Shown one piece after another: positions 34,535 through 43,359 of a DNA stretch of 64,000 bases. The stretch lies in NCBI RefSeq assembly GCF_001279695.1, contig NZ_LGDD01000235.1:26654-90653 (forward strand), read 5' to 3'. Source of the stretch: Streptomyces sp. WM6378 (GTDB taxonomy: Bacteria; Actinomycetota; Actinomycetes; Streptomycetales; Streptomycetaceae). The notes beneath the pieces are model-generated. The model saw nothing but the letters and a program-made list of their open reading frames with translations. It was not told the origin of the DNA and did not search any database. A program made the translations under genes and the position numbers. Every line of letters begins with the position of its first letter. Position 1 is the stretch's first letter.

Positions 34535-36472
34535 ATGCGTGTCCTGCTGGTCAATATGCCCTGGTCGCCGATCGACCTTCCCTCGCTGGCCCTGGGAATC
34601 CTGAAACGCAGCGTGGACGAAGGCGTGCCCGGCGCCCGCGCCGAGATCCTGCACGCCAATCTCGAATTTACCGACTGGATCACCGAACGTACGGAATTCA
34701 CCGCCGACGACTACGAGTACTACGCGCTCTCCTCCTATTTCATGGGCTGTGGCGACTGGGTGTTCTCCTCCGCCCTCTACGACGACCCCACCTGGCGGGA
34801 CGAGGAGTTCGCGGCCGCGATGAAGGGCAAATTGCGGAAGTCGCGGCTGCACATGTCACAGGAACTGCACCGCCAGGTACCGGAGTTCGTGGAGATGATC
34901 GCCCGGCGGATCGTCGAGTACGCACCGGACGTCGTCGGCTTCACCTCCACCTTCCAGCAGAACACCGCGGCCCTCGCCGCCGCCAAGCACGTCAAGCGGC
35001 TCGCCCCGCACATCGTGACCGTCATGGGCGGCGCCAACTGCGACGGCGAGCAGGGCGAGGCCGTCCACCGCAACTTCCCGTTTGTGGACCATGTGATCCG
35101 CGGCGAGGGAGAGTCCGCCTTCCCGCAGCTCCTGACCGCGATCGGTGAAGGCGCCCGGGGCGAGGCGCTCAACGGAGTGCCGGGCCTGTGCCACCGCGAC
35201 GCCGAGGGCAGGAGCATCGTCAACCCGATGGCCACGAGCCCGCTGCCGCCGGCCACCATCCTGGCCCCCGACTACAGCGGTTACTTCGAGCGCCTCGCCG
35301 CTTCCGTGGCCCGCAACTGGGTCGAGCCCAAGCTCGTCGTCGAGGGCGCCCGCGGCTGCTGGTGGGGCGAGAAGCACCACTGCACGTTCTGCGGCCTCAA
35401 CGGCTCGTTCATGCAGTTCCGCTCCAAGAGCCCCGACACGTTCTTCGAAGAGATCATGGAGCTGGCCCGGCGCCACCGGGTGCTCGACATGTACCTCGTC
35501 GACAACATCCTCGACATGGGCTACCTCACCACGGTGCTGCCGCGCATCATGGAGAGCGGCTACGACCTGCGGATGCACATCGAGATCAAGGCCAACATGC
35601 GCCGCAGCCAGCTGCGTACGCTCGCCGAAGCCGGACTCATCTACGTACAGCCGGGCATCGAGAGCCTCAACAACCGGGTGCTCGACCTGATGGACAAGGG
35701 CGTCAGCGGCTGCCAGAACGTCCGCATGCTCCGCGACGGCGCCGAGACCGGTCTCTCCGTCGCCTGGAACTACCTGCACGGCTTCCCCGGCGAGACCGCC
35801 GAGGACTACGACCCGGTCATCGCCCAGATCGCCGCCCTGGAGCACCTCGACCCACCCGTCGACCTCTCCGCACGCATCGCGATCGAGCGGTTCAGCCCCT
35901 ACTTCAACCGCCCCGAACTGGGCTTCGACGGACTGCGCCCCGAGGCGCACTACCGCTTCACCTACGACCTGCCGGAGTCGGAGCTCTACGACCTCGCGTA
36001 CGTCTTCGAGGCCCCGCAGCGCGGCATCACCGAGCCCACCGTCACCGCGCTGAACAACGCGCTCGACGCCTGGAAGAAGCACCACGCGGATGCCCGGCTC
36101 ACCCACACCGACCTGGGCGACCGCATCGTCCTGGTCAGCAGGCGGCGCACCTTCGCCTGGCGCGCGATGGAGCTGACCGACCCGTTCGAACTGGTCGCCT
36201 TCCGCCTCCTCGACCAGCCGCACACGGCCGCCGCGCTGACCCGCAAGGCCGCGGCCCGCGCCAAGGGCGCCGCGCGCGAGGAGCACGAGGTGCAGCAACT
36301 ACTCGACAGCTGGCTGGAGTTGGGCCTGGTCTTCACCGACGGCGGCCAGTACGTCCACATCGCGCCCTCGGCCGTCAACGAGGACCTGCTGCGCCTGGAC
36401 TTCATGCGCCACGCGCAGGCCGCGCTCGACGCCGCCGAACAGTCCGGCAGGCCCGAGCCCGTGAGCGTCTGA
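34535..36472 (+). CDS. RiPP maturation radical SAM protein with B12-binding domain (C-methyltransferase type)
   Basis: 645 residues from ATG 34535. An N-terminal cobalamin-binding Rossmann region begins MRVLLVNMPWSPIDLPSLAL and includes VMGGANCDGEQG. The radical SAM core has Cys at C275, C283 and C286 (CX7CX2C in CWWGEKHHCTFCGL), the spacing of the TIGR03975 RiPP-maturation family. Further motifs: GIESLNNRVLDLMDKG, NYLHGFPGET. The C-terminal ~130 residues (TRKAAARAKGAAREEHEVQQ) look like a winged-helix substrate domain. Such enzymes methylate unactivated carbons or build cyclopropane rings on peptides. Substrate would be the adjacent 39-residue peptide. Confidence 0.9.
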   Translation: MRVLLVNMPWSPIDLPSLALGILKRSVDEGVPGARAEILHANLEFTDWITERTEFTADDYEYYALSSYFMGCGDWVFSSALYDDPTWRDEEFAAAMKGKLRKSRLHMSQELHRQVPEFVEMIARRIVEYAPDVVGFTSTFQQNTAALAAAKHVKRLAPHIVTVMGGANCDGEQGEAVHRNFPFVDHVIRGEGESAFPQLLTAIGEGARGEALNGVPGLCHRDAEGRSIVNPMATSPLPPATILAPDYSGYFERLAASVARNWVEPKLVVEGARGCWWGEKHHCTFCGLNGSFMQFRSKSPDTFFEEIMELARRHRVLDMYLVDNILDMGYLTTVLPRIMESGYDLRMHIEIKANMRRSQLRTLAEAGLIYVQPGIESLNNRVLDLMDKGVSGCQNVRMLRDGAETGLSVAWNYLHGFPGETAEDYDPVIAQIAALEHLDPPVDLSARIAIERFSPYFNRPELGFDGLRPEAHYRFTYDLPESELYDLAYVFEAPQRGITEPTVTALNNALDAWKKHHADARLTHTDLGDRIVLVSRRRTFAWRAMELTDPFELVAFRLLDQPHTAAALTRKAAARAKGAAREEHEVQQLLDSWLELGLVFTDGGQYVHIAPSAVNEDLLRLDFMRHAQAALDAAEQSGRPEPVSV

Positions 36473-36516
36473 ATCCGCGCGTGTCCGACTCAGTACCAGC
36501 AGGAGGAGCAAGGCCG

Positions 36517-37185
36517 ATGACCACCGCCCTCACCACCGCCACCGAGGCCCTCACGGTCGCCGCCTGGCGCGACTACGACCCCGACGCCTGCGCCCTGCCC
36601 GGGATGTGCCTGGGAGAGGTGGAACTGACCGGGCCCATGGGCGAGGAGAGCGACCGACTGTGGGAGCTGGGCGCACGTCGCGTCCGCCTGCCCGAGCCCG
36701 TCGACCTCAACGACCCGCGAACAGCGGACCGCGCCGTACGCGCCCTGAGCCTCGTGCGGGATCTGACGGCCCGGGCCGTCCTGGTCGAGTGGAAGCTGCG
36801 GCTCGACCCGACGGCGGCCGACGGCACCTGGCGGATCCTCAGCCACCTCCAGCCGCCGCAGCGCCTGGCGGGACCCGCCGACGCGGCCGGCGACCTGCGC
36901 CGGTGGCGCGACGGGCACTACCTCTGCAAGTGCCTGTGGCGGCAGGGCCCGGGCTTCGTCCAGATCCGCGACCGCCGCTGGGGCGACCTGCGCCGCTTCA
37001 CCGCCGATGAGCCCGAATACCAGCAGGTCATCGAGACCTTGGCCTACGGCGCACCCACCACATCGGTACCCCCCGCGGTCCTCGCCGACTTCGTGGAGGA
37101 GCGCCTGGTCCTGGAGGTGGGCGAGCTCGCGTGGTGGCTGCCGTACCGGGTGAACCGCTGGATCCAGGAGGCCATGGCGATCTGA
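36517..37185 (+). CDS. DUF5825-family protein
   Basis: 222 residues from ATG 36517 (AGGAGGAGCAAGGCCG upstream). I recognise the family by its constant pairing with TIGR03975-type radical SAM genes and by sequence such as FVQIRDRRWGDLRRFTADEP and ELAWWLPYRVNRW. It is predicted cytosolic, with no catalytic motif. A substrate-handling or leader-binding role has been assumed for such partners but is not established. It starts 44 bp after the radical SAM stop and ends the plus-strand operon. Confidence 0.78.
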   Translation: MTTALTTATEALTVAAWRDYDPDACALPGMCLGEVELTGPMGEESDRLWELGARRVRLPEPVDLNDPRTADRAVRALSLVRDLTARAVLVEWKLRLDPTAADGTWRILSHLQPPQRLAGPADAAGDLRRWRDGHYLCKCLWRQGPGFVQIRDRRWGDLRRFTADEPEYQQVIETLAYGAPTTSVPPAVLADFVEERLVLEVGELAWWLPYRVNRWIQEAMAI

Positions 37186-37327
37186 CCGTACTTACGGCGT
37201 GGCGCGTACGATCACGCGCGAGCCTTCGCAGCCACTCCCGGACCGCACTGCCGTGGTCTCCGGCGCCCATGTGGTGCCTCCTTGCGGGGGTGACAAGGTC
37301 GTGGGCCTGTTTCCCCCGGCTGCCCGG

Positions 37328-38476
37328 CTACCCGGCGAGGGTGGCGTGGGCCAGGAAGTGATCGGGGGCGTCCTCGTACTCGTCCAGGTTCCAACCGGTC
37401 GCCTCCAGGGCTGGGCGGAGATTGTGCTCCGCGAGGAGGTCGCCGGGATCGAGGGGGCGGCCGTGCCGGGCCGCTCGCTCCGCGCGGCCGGAGGGGTGGA
37501 AGAGCAGGAGCACACAGTCGGACGTCGCGACGCGGGCCCACTCCGCGAGGGCGGTGCGTGGGTCGGGGAGGTGGTCGAGGAGCCCCGCCGAGAAGATTCC
37601 GTGCACGGACCGGCGGGGCACGGGGAGCCGGGCGCAGTCGGCCGCCAGCAGGTGCCCGTGCCGGGTGCGGCCGTGCCGGGCGGCGGCCGCCAGCATGGCC
37701 GGTGTGACATCGATGCCGAGTACGCGGCCGTGGGCCCCGACCTGTTCCCGGAGCGCGGGCATGGCCCGCCCGGTACCGCATCCGAGGTCCAACGCGGTTT
37801 CGCCGGGCCCCAGTTGCATGCGGAACGCCGCGGCCTCGTAGGCCGGCGTCTGGTGGGCGAACCGCTCCTCCCAGGCGTCGGCCCGATGGGTGAAGAAGGC
37901 CCGAGTGGCGGTGTGTTCGGCCCGTGCCGCCACCAAAGTGGCGAAACGGGACAGGAGTTGACCAGTCCAGGCATCGTCCCTGCCGTCATGAACCCCGGCG
38001 AACCGCACTCCCCAGGCGCTGCTGCCGAGACGGAACGCCTGGCCCGGGTAACCCCGGGCGGTGGCAAGTACGACGGCGCCGGGCGGCAGGGCGACCTCCG
38101 CGGGATCCGGCCGCAAGCCCGAGGGCAGGGAGCCCGCGAAGAGCGGGTCGGTGCTCGCGGCCCGGGTCGCCTCCACCGCGGGCCCCTCGGAGGCGGAACC
38201 CGTGGCGGTCACCTCGGCCAGTAGTTCGGCGCCGCTCCCCAGGGCCAGGACCGGCACCTGTGCGGCGAGTGCTTCCCGCATGAGGGGCAGCCCGCTGGTG
38301 CCGGCGGGATACGGCGCGGCCAGGATGATCAGACCCTCGACATCGCTGAGATCGATCGAGGGAAGCCCGCCCGCGTCGAGCGGGACGGACCGGACGGTGA
38401 GACCCGCCGCGCTGAGGGCCCCACCCACCGCGGCCGGCACCCCGGCGGACGCCTGCTGTACGACGACCACGGCCAT
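37328..38476 (-). CDS. SAM-dependent methyltransferase with degenerate amidotransferase-like N-terminal domain
   Basis: 382 residues from ATG 38476 (GTAAGGAG upstream). Residues ~1-175 resemble class I glutamine amidotransferase (GLIILAAPYPAGTSGLPLMR, VPVLALGSGAELLAEV, GSSAWGVRFAGVHDG), but the nucleophile-elbow Cys and the catalytic His-Glu pair are missing, so it cannot hydrolyse glutamine. Residues ~200-382 are a class I methyltransferase (ALDLGCGTGRAMPALREQVG, AADCARLPVPRRSVHGIFSA). It converges on the DUF5825 gene. It may methylate the RiPP or recognise it through the dead domain; both are inference. Confidence 0.8.
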   Translation of the reverse strand: MAVVVVQQASAGVPAAVGGALSAAGLTVRSVPLDAGGLPSIDLSDVEGLIILAAPYPAGTSGLPLMREALAAQVPVLALGSGAELLAEVTATGSASEGPAVEATRAASTDPLFAGSLPSGLRPDPAEVALPPGAVVLATARGYPGQAFRLGSSAWGVRFAGVHDGRDDAWTGQLLSRFATLVAARAEHTATRAFFTHRADAWEERFAHQTPAYEAAAFRMQLGPGETALDLGCGTGRAMPALREQVGAHGRVLGIDVTPAMLAAAARHGRTRHGHLLAADCARLPVPRRSVHGIFSAGLLDHLPDPRTALAEWARVATSDCVLLLFHPSGRAERAARHGRPLDPGDLLAEHNLRPALEATGWNLDEYEDAPDHFLAHATLAG

Positions 38477-38902
38477 CACCCACTCCTTACATTCGAGCTC
38501 GTCCGGCCCCAATGGCTGGCATCCACGCAAGGATGCGCCCATCCAGCCTGCATATGCCAGACCATCTCTCGTGCCGAGACGTCGTGTCATGAGGGCGGTG
38601 CCGAGCCCCGGAATCTTTAGGAGGCCTCGTGCGCCGAACCGCGAACGGCGTACGAGGCCTCCTGCCGGTGTGTCCCCGTGGCGGCGAGAGCCACTCCTCC
38701 GCCCCGTCCCGGTACCGCAAGTGAATCAAGGTGCGCAGCCGCGGGGCTACTGGATCAGCCCACAGAAACAAGCCCGTCTGGCCGGTATACGTACAGGCGA
38801 TCATCCAAGAGGCGAACAGCCAGAAAGAGGTAGCATCTGCAAGGCTGAATGCCGCTTTGATCTTGCTGTTGCTGTATCCGGTGCGGAGGAAGAGGGAGGT
38901 GT
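38477..38902. other. Divergent intergenic region with long hairpin
   Basis: 426 bp between two divergent genes, with lower GC near 38800-38880. An open frame on the minus strand (38487-38804) lacks a ribosome site and family resemblance, so I do not call it. The main structure is the hairpin at 38619-38663. Confidence 0.45.
38619..38663. terminator. 18-bp hairpin in divergent region
   Basis: Arms 38619-38636 and 38646-38663 pair over 18 bases with a single G-T wobble and a 9-base loop. It looks like a strong terminator, yet both flanking genes start, not end, toward it. It may end an unannotated short RNA or insulate the two promoters. Confidence 0.55.
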
Positions 38903-39487
38903 GTGGTGGGAAGCGAACCCGTCCCTCCGGGGCAGCGGGTGGCGAAGGGGTGGCCGGTGTCCCACTACGGCCCCGTGCCGCGGTTCCGCGCCGACCGCTG
39001 GAACCTCCAGGTCTTCGGATCCACCGCGACCGGTGAGAAGTACTCGTGGACCTTCGACGAGGTCATGGCGCTCCCAGCGGCGACGATCACCACGGACCTG
39101 CACTGCGCGTCGGGCACCACGACCCTCGGCCACGAGTTCTACGGTGTGCCCGCCGCCGTCCTGCTGAAACTGGCGCCGCCCGACCCGCGGGTCACCCACG
39201 TCATGGCGTGGGCCGAGTACGGCTACAACGCCAACCTGCGACTCGACGACTTCGCCGCGGACCGGACCCTCATGGCCACCCACCACAACGGTGAGACCCT
39301 CACCGCCGAGCACGGCTTCCCACTCCGCCTCGTCGTCCCGCACCTCTACGGCTACAAGGGGCCGAAGTGGCTGCGCGCCATCGAGTACATGACGCGGGAC
39401 CGGCGCGGATTCTGGGAGGAGCGGGGCTATCACAACCTCGCCGACCCGTGGACCGAGCAGCGCCACTCGTACCAGGAGGACGAGTAG
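38903..39487 (+). CDS. Sulfite oxidase-type molybdopterin-binding oxidoreductase
   Basis: 194 residues from GTG 38903, with GGGAGG 4-9 bases upstream; tandem GTG codons leave the start ambiguous by one codon. It is a single SUOX/YedY molybdopterin domain: RFRADRWNLQVFG, DLHCASGTTTLGHEFYGVP with the molybdenum-ligating Cys, LRLVVPHLYGYKGPKWLR, EYMTRDRRGFWEERGYHN. No signal peptide or dimerisation domain, so it is a short cytosolic form. Substrate unknown; it lies tail to tail with a xanthine dehydrogenase-type operon. Confidence 0.88.
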   Translation: MVGSEPVPPGQRVAKGWPVSHYGPVPRFRADRWNLQVFGSTATGEKYSWTFDEVMALPAATITTDLHCASGTTTLGHEFYGVPAAVLLKLAPPDPRVTHVMAWAEYGYNANLRLDDFAADRTLMATHHNGETLTAEHGFPLRLVVPHLYGYKGPKWLRAIEYMTRDRRGFWEERGYHNLADPWTEQRHSYQEDE

Positions 39488-39528
39488 CGCTGCCGGGTTT
39501 CCAGCCGTCAAGTACCAATCCCAGCGCC

Positions 39529-42312
39529 CTAGTTGGCGGCCTCGCGGGCCTGTCGGTCCATGGCGAGCCAGACGCGGTCCCGGGTGACCGGCATTTCGGT
39601 GAACCGGATGCCGGTGGCATCGCGCAGCGCGTTCGCGAAGGCGGGGCCCACCGGATTGAAGGGGCTCTCGCTCATCGACTTGGCGCCGAGCGGGCCGATG
39701 GCGTCGGTGGTCTCCATGAAGTGGACCTCGGTGCGCGGGACGTCCGCGTACTGGGGGAGGCGGTAGCGGCGGAACGCGGCGGTGGTGACCTCGCCCCGGT
39801 CGTCGACGCGCACCGTCTCGAAGAGCGTCGCGCCGAGTGCCTGGGCGACCCCGCCCTCGACCTGGCCACGGCACTGCATCGGGTTCATGACCTTGCCCGC
39901 GTCGGCCGCGTGGACACTGCGCAGAATGCGGATCTCGCCGGTGCCGGGGTCCACGGCGAGGCGGAACCACTGCGCGTTGAAGGCGACCGAGCGCGGCGAG
40001 CCGCCCCAGTGACCGTCGGCGGCCAGCTCCTCCGGCGCGCCCGCCGCCCGGGCCGCCTCGTGGAGCTCCTTGAGCGTCACCACCCGGCCCGCGCAGTCGA
40101 CCGCCTCGGGCCCGAGGACGCACAGGTGGCGGGCCACCCCCGTGTGCCGGGCGGCGAAGGTCCGCAGCCGTTCGGCGAGCGAGGTCGCGGCCAGCAGGAC
40201 CGCCTTGCCGGCCACGACCGTACCCGCGGAACCGAAGGCGCCCGTGTCGTGGCGGACGACGTCCGTGTCGGACTGGCGGACGGTGAGGCGGTCCTCGGTG
40301 GTGTTCAGGGCGCCCGCGGTGATCTGCTTGTGCACGGTGGTGGTGCCGTTGCCGAACTCCGCAGTGCCGACGGCGATGTCGTACGTCCCGTCGGAGAGGA
40401 GGGACACCCGGGCGTCGGCGTAGTGCCCGCCGGGCGGCCCCGTCGCGATCATCGCCATGGCCGTGCCCTGGCCCACCAGCCAGCCCTCGGGCGCCTTCGC
40501 GGAGCTCTCGTCCTCGGCGATGGCCGTGCGGACGACGTTCAGGCACTGGTCGAGCCCGTACGAGGCGATGTGCAGGTCCTCCTCCTCGCCGATCGGGCTG
40601 TGCATCGGCTCGCCGGGACCGATGATGTTCTTCTCCCGGAAGACCAGCGGGTCCATGCCGAGCCGGCGGGCCAGCTCGTCCATCACCGACTCGACGGCGA
40701 AGGTGACCTGGCCGAGGCCGTAGCCCCGGAACGCGCCCGCCGGAACGACATTCGTGTACACGGAGAACGCGTCCACCTTCTTGTGCGGGGCACGGTAGAC
40801 GGCGAACGACTCACCGACGCTGTGGAACATCACGGCTGGGCCGTGGTTGCCGTACGCGCCGGTGTTGGAGACCACGCGCATCTGGATCGCGGTCAGGGTG
40901 CCGTCGGTGCGGGCGCCCACCTTGATGCCGATCTTGAAGGGGTGGCGGGTGGTCGCGCCGTAGAACTGCTCGGCCCGGGTGTACTCCAGCTTCACCGGGC
41001 GGCGCAGTTTCAGCGCGGCCAGCGTGACGATGTCCTCGGTCAGCATCTCCTGCTTGCCGCCGAAGCCGCCGCCCACCCGGCCCGCGACGACCCGGACCTC
41101 GTCCTCGGGCAGGTTGTACAGGGCGCACAGCGCGCGGCGCGTCAGGAACGGGGTCTGGGTGGAGGAGCGGACGGTGAGGCGCTCCCCGGTGCCGTCCTCC
41201 TTGGGCTCGAAGTAGGCGACACAGCCGTGGGTTTCGAGGCTGGCGTGCTGGACGCGCTGGGTGCGGAAGGTCTCCTCGTAGGTGACGTCGGCGGCGGCGA
41301 AGCCGTCTGCCACGGACCCGATCTCGCCGTGCACCTCACCGGCCACGTTGTTCTCCACGCGGGCGATCCGCACCTCGGGCCCCTTGCCCTCGTGGACCTT
41401 CGGGGCGCCGGGAGCCATCGCCTCCTCCGGGTCGATGACGTAGGGGAGTTCCTGGTAGACCACCTCCACCCGGCGGCAGCCCTCCTCGGCCGCCTGCTCG
41501 CTGTCGGCGACGACGGCCGCGACGCGCTGCCCGACGTAGCGGACGGTGTCGTCGAGCACGCGGGTGTCGTCGGGGTCCTCGGTGGGGTGCTCGTGGCGGG
41601 CGGAGGAGTAGAGGGTGTCGGGGGCGTCCTCATGGGTGAGGACGGCGTGCACCCCGGGCACGCGCAGGGCGGCGGCGGTGTCGATGGAGAGGATCCGGGC
41701 GTGCGGGTGCGGGGAGCGCAGCAGCTTCATGTGGAGGAGCCCGGGCACCTCCACGTCGAAGGTGTAGCGCGCGGTCCCGGTCACGACCTGCGGGCCCGCC
41801 GGCGCGCCGAGGCTCTTGCCAACTGCCTTGCCGGCACAGGGGCGTTCGGTGTGCCGCACGCCTCGTACGGCGTCCTCGATGGCGCGATAGCCGGTGCAGC
41901 GGCAGATGTTGCCCTTGAACGCGCGGGGCAGATCGGCCAGCTTGTGGTCGTCGTGCTCGGTGCCCCGCTCGGCTTCGAGGGCGGCCGTCGTCATCAGGAA
42001 TCCGGCGGTGCAGAAGCCGCACTGGAAACCCTGGGCGTCGAGGAACTTCCGTTGTACGGGGTGGAGTTCACCCTCCGGCGAGGCGAGCCCTTCGACGGTC
42101 GTCACGCTCCGACCCTCCGCCCGCACCGCCGGATACAGGCAGCTGTGCACCGGCTCGCCGTCCACGTGGACGGTGCAGGCCCCGCAGTCTCCCTGGTCGC
42201 AGCCCTTCTTCACGCCGAACCAGCCGCGCTCGCGCAGATACGTACGCAGACACTGGCCCGCCCTCGGCTCGGTGTCGAAGCGCTGGTTGTTGACCTCGAT
42301 GTCGAAGCTCAT
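39529..42312 (-). CDS. Xanthine dehydrogenase-family protein, fused 2Fe-2S and molybdenum subunits
   Basis: 927 residues from ATG 42312, overlapping the FAD-subunit stop. Residues 1-~165 are the iron-sulfur part: plant-type cluster (CDQGDCGACTVHVDGEP) and second cluster (QCGFCTAGF, NICRCTGYRAIED). Residues ~170-927 are the molybdenum part with GRVGGGFGGKQE, PAGAFRGYGLGQ and the C-terminal GAKSMSESPFNPVGPAFANA motif ending in a conserved Glu-like region. These subunits are usually separate, so the fusion is uncommon. Oxidises purines, aldehydes or N-heterocycles using water; substrate not deducible. Confidence 0.88.
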   Translation of the reverse strand: MSFDIEVNNQRFDTEPRAGQCLRTYLRERGWFGVKKGCDQGDCGACTVHVDGEPVHSCLYPAVRAEGRSVTTVEGLASPEGELHPVQRKFLDAQGFQCGFCTAGFLMTTAALEAERGTEHDDHKLADLPRAFKGNICRCTGYRAIEDAVRGVRHTERPCAGKAVGKSLGAPAGPQVVTGTARYTFDVEVPGLLHMKLLRSPHPHARILSIDTAAALRVPGVHAVLTHEDAPDTLYSSARHEHPTEDPDDTRVLDDTVRYVGQRVAAVVADSEQAAEEGCRRVEVVYQELPYVIDPEEAMAPGAPKVHEGKGPEVRIARVENNVAGEVHGEIGSVADGFAAADVTYEETFRTQRVQHASLETHGCVAYFEPKEDGTGERLTVRSSTQTPFLTRRALCALYNLPEDEVRVVAGRVGGGFGGKQEMLTEDIVTLAALKLRRPVKLEYTRAEQFYGATTRHPFKIGIKVGARTDGTLTAIQMRVVSNTGAYGNHGPAVMFHSVGESFAVYRAPHKKVDAFSVYTNVVPAGAFRGYGLGQVTFAVESVMDELARRLGMDPLVFREKNIIGPGEPMHSPIGEEEDLHIASYGLDQCLNVVRTAIAEDESSAKAPEGWLVGQGTAMAMIATGPPGGHYADARVSLLSDGTYDIAVGTAEFGNGTTTVHKQITAGALNTTEDRLTVRQSDTDVVRHDTGAFGSAGTVVAGKAVLLAATSLAERLRTFAARHTGVARHLCVLGPEAVDCAGRVVTLKELHEAARAAGAPEELAADGHWGGSPRSVAFNAQWFRLAVDPGTGEIRILRSVHAADAGKVMNPMQCRGQVEGGVAQALGATLFETVRVDDRGEVTTAAFRRYRLPQYADVPRTEVHFMETTDAIGPLGAKSMSESPFNPVGPAFANALRDATGIRFTEMPVTRDRVWLAMDRQAREAAN

Positions 42313-43142
42313 CGCACACCGTCCCCGGAGAGGTGGGTCAGTTCGTGGCGCACTTCCTCGGCGAGGCGCAGCCCCATGTGGTGCCGCCACTCCGGCAGTC
42401 CGTGGATGTCGTCGTACCAGTCGTCCTCGCCGACGGCCGTCTCGATCGCCCGGCGCAGCTCGCCCCGGTCCGGAGGCAGCGGGAACCAGAGGCGGAACGG
42501 CCGTACGGTCGCCGCGCTGATCGTCACCGCCATCGAGCCGTCCACGGGGTCGAGCGTGCCGATGACCAGGGCGCCCGAGCGGCCGAGCCCGTACAGCGAT
42601 GCCTGCCGGAAGGCCGTGTGGCAGGCCAGGGCCCGCGCGGGCAGGGTGACCGAGCGGAGCAGCTCGCCCTCGTCGAGGACCTTGCGGCCCGCGCCGGTGA
42701 TGAAATCGACGACCTTGACGCTCCGCAGCGAGCCCGTCTGCGACTGGAGCAGGCACGAGCCGTCGAGTGCGGCGGTCAGCGAGATCATGGGGCCCGCGGG
42801 CAGCCCGTTGCAGAGGTTTCCGCCCAGGGTCGCCATGTTCCAGATCTTGAACGAGGCCAGAAAGGCCCGGCAGCACCGCTCGAACAACGGCGCCGCCCGA
42901 GCCGTGAACTGCCGCCCGAATCGGGAGAGTTGGGCGATGGTGCACGTCGCCGCGATCTCCAGCGCCCCGTCCTCGCCGAGGCTCAGCGGCTCCCATCCCA
43001 TGCGGCTCAGATCCACCAGACGCCGCAGGTGCGGCTGCGGTTCGGAGAACAGGTAGGTGCCGCCGCCCAGCCACGCGTCACCGGGCTGCCAGGGCTCACG
43101 AAGCCGTGCGTCCCGCACGTCCGCCACCGTGTTCAGATCCAT
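42309..43142 (-). CDS. FAD-binding subunit of xanthine dehydrogenase-type complex
   Basis: 277 residues from ATG 43142. FAD motifs: WLGGGTYLFSEPQP near residue 25 and MATLGGNLCNGLPAGPMISL near 110. The C-terminal CO-dehydrogenase flavoprotein domain follows (GRKVLDEGELLRSVTLPARA, RQASLYGLGRSGALVIG). It passes electrons from the molybdenum/iron-sulfur protein encoded by the overlapping downstream gene to NAD or another acceptor. No XdhC-type maturation gene is seen beside it. Confidence 0.88.
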   Translation of the reverse strand: MDLNTVADVRDARLREPWQPGDAWLGGGTYLFSEPQPHLRRLVDLSRMGWEPLSLGEDGALEIAATCTIAQLSRFGRQFTARAAPLFERCCRAFLASFKIWNMATLGGNLCNGLPAGPMISLTAALDGSCLLQSQTGSLRSVKVVDFITGAGRKVLDEGELLRSVTLPARALACHTAFRQASLYGLGRSGALVIGTLDPVDGSMAVTISAATVRPFRLWFPLPPDRGELRRAIETAVGEDDWYDDIHGLPEWRHHMGLRLAEEVRHELTHLSGDGVR

Positions 43143-43359
43143 GTCTTCCCCCGTGCTTCGACCACTGCATCCAGGCCAGTGAAGCCGGGGCAGAGGCCGA
43201 AAACGACTGGTTCAGCACACGGAAAACGTCGTCTCGGTGAGACGCGCACTGGATGAACAACCAGGGGGCATTCGGGACGATCGGCCGCCCTTTCCGGGCA
43301 CGAGCCAGAACTCGCGTTCAGGCACTTGGGGAGGGTGGCGGCCCGGCCGGGCGCGGCAA

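Noticed and set aside
38487..38804. 105-codon minus-strand frame in the divergent spacer
   Set aside because: Runs through the 18-bp hairpin, has no ribosome site or recognisable motif.
39367..43056. Plus-strand open frame opposite xanthine dehydrogenase genes
   Set aside because: Antisense shadow; the minus strand has all cofactor motifs.
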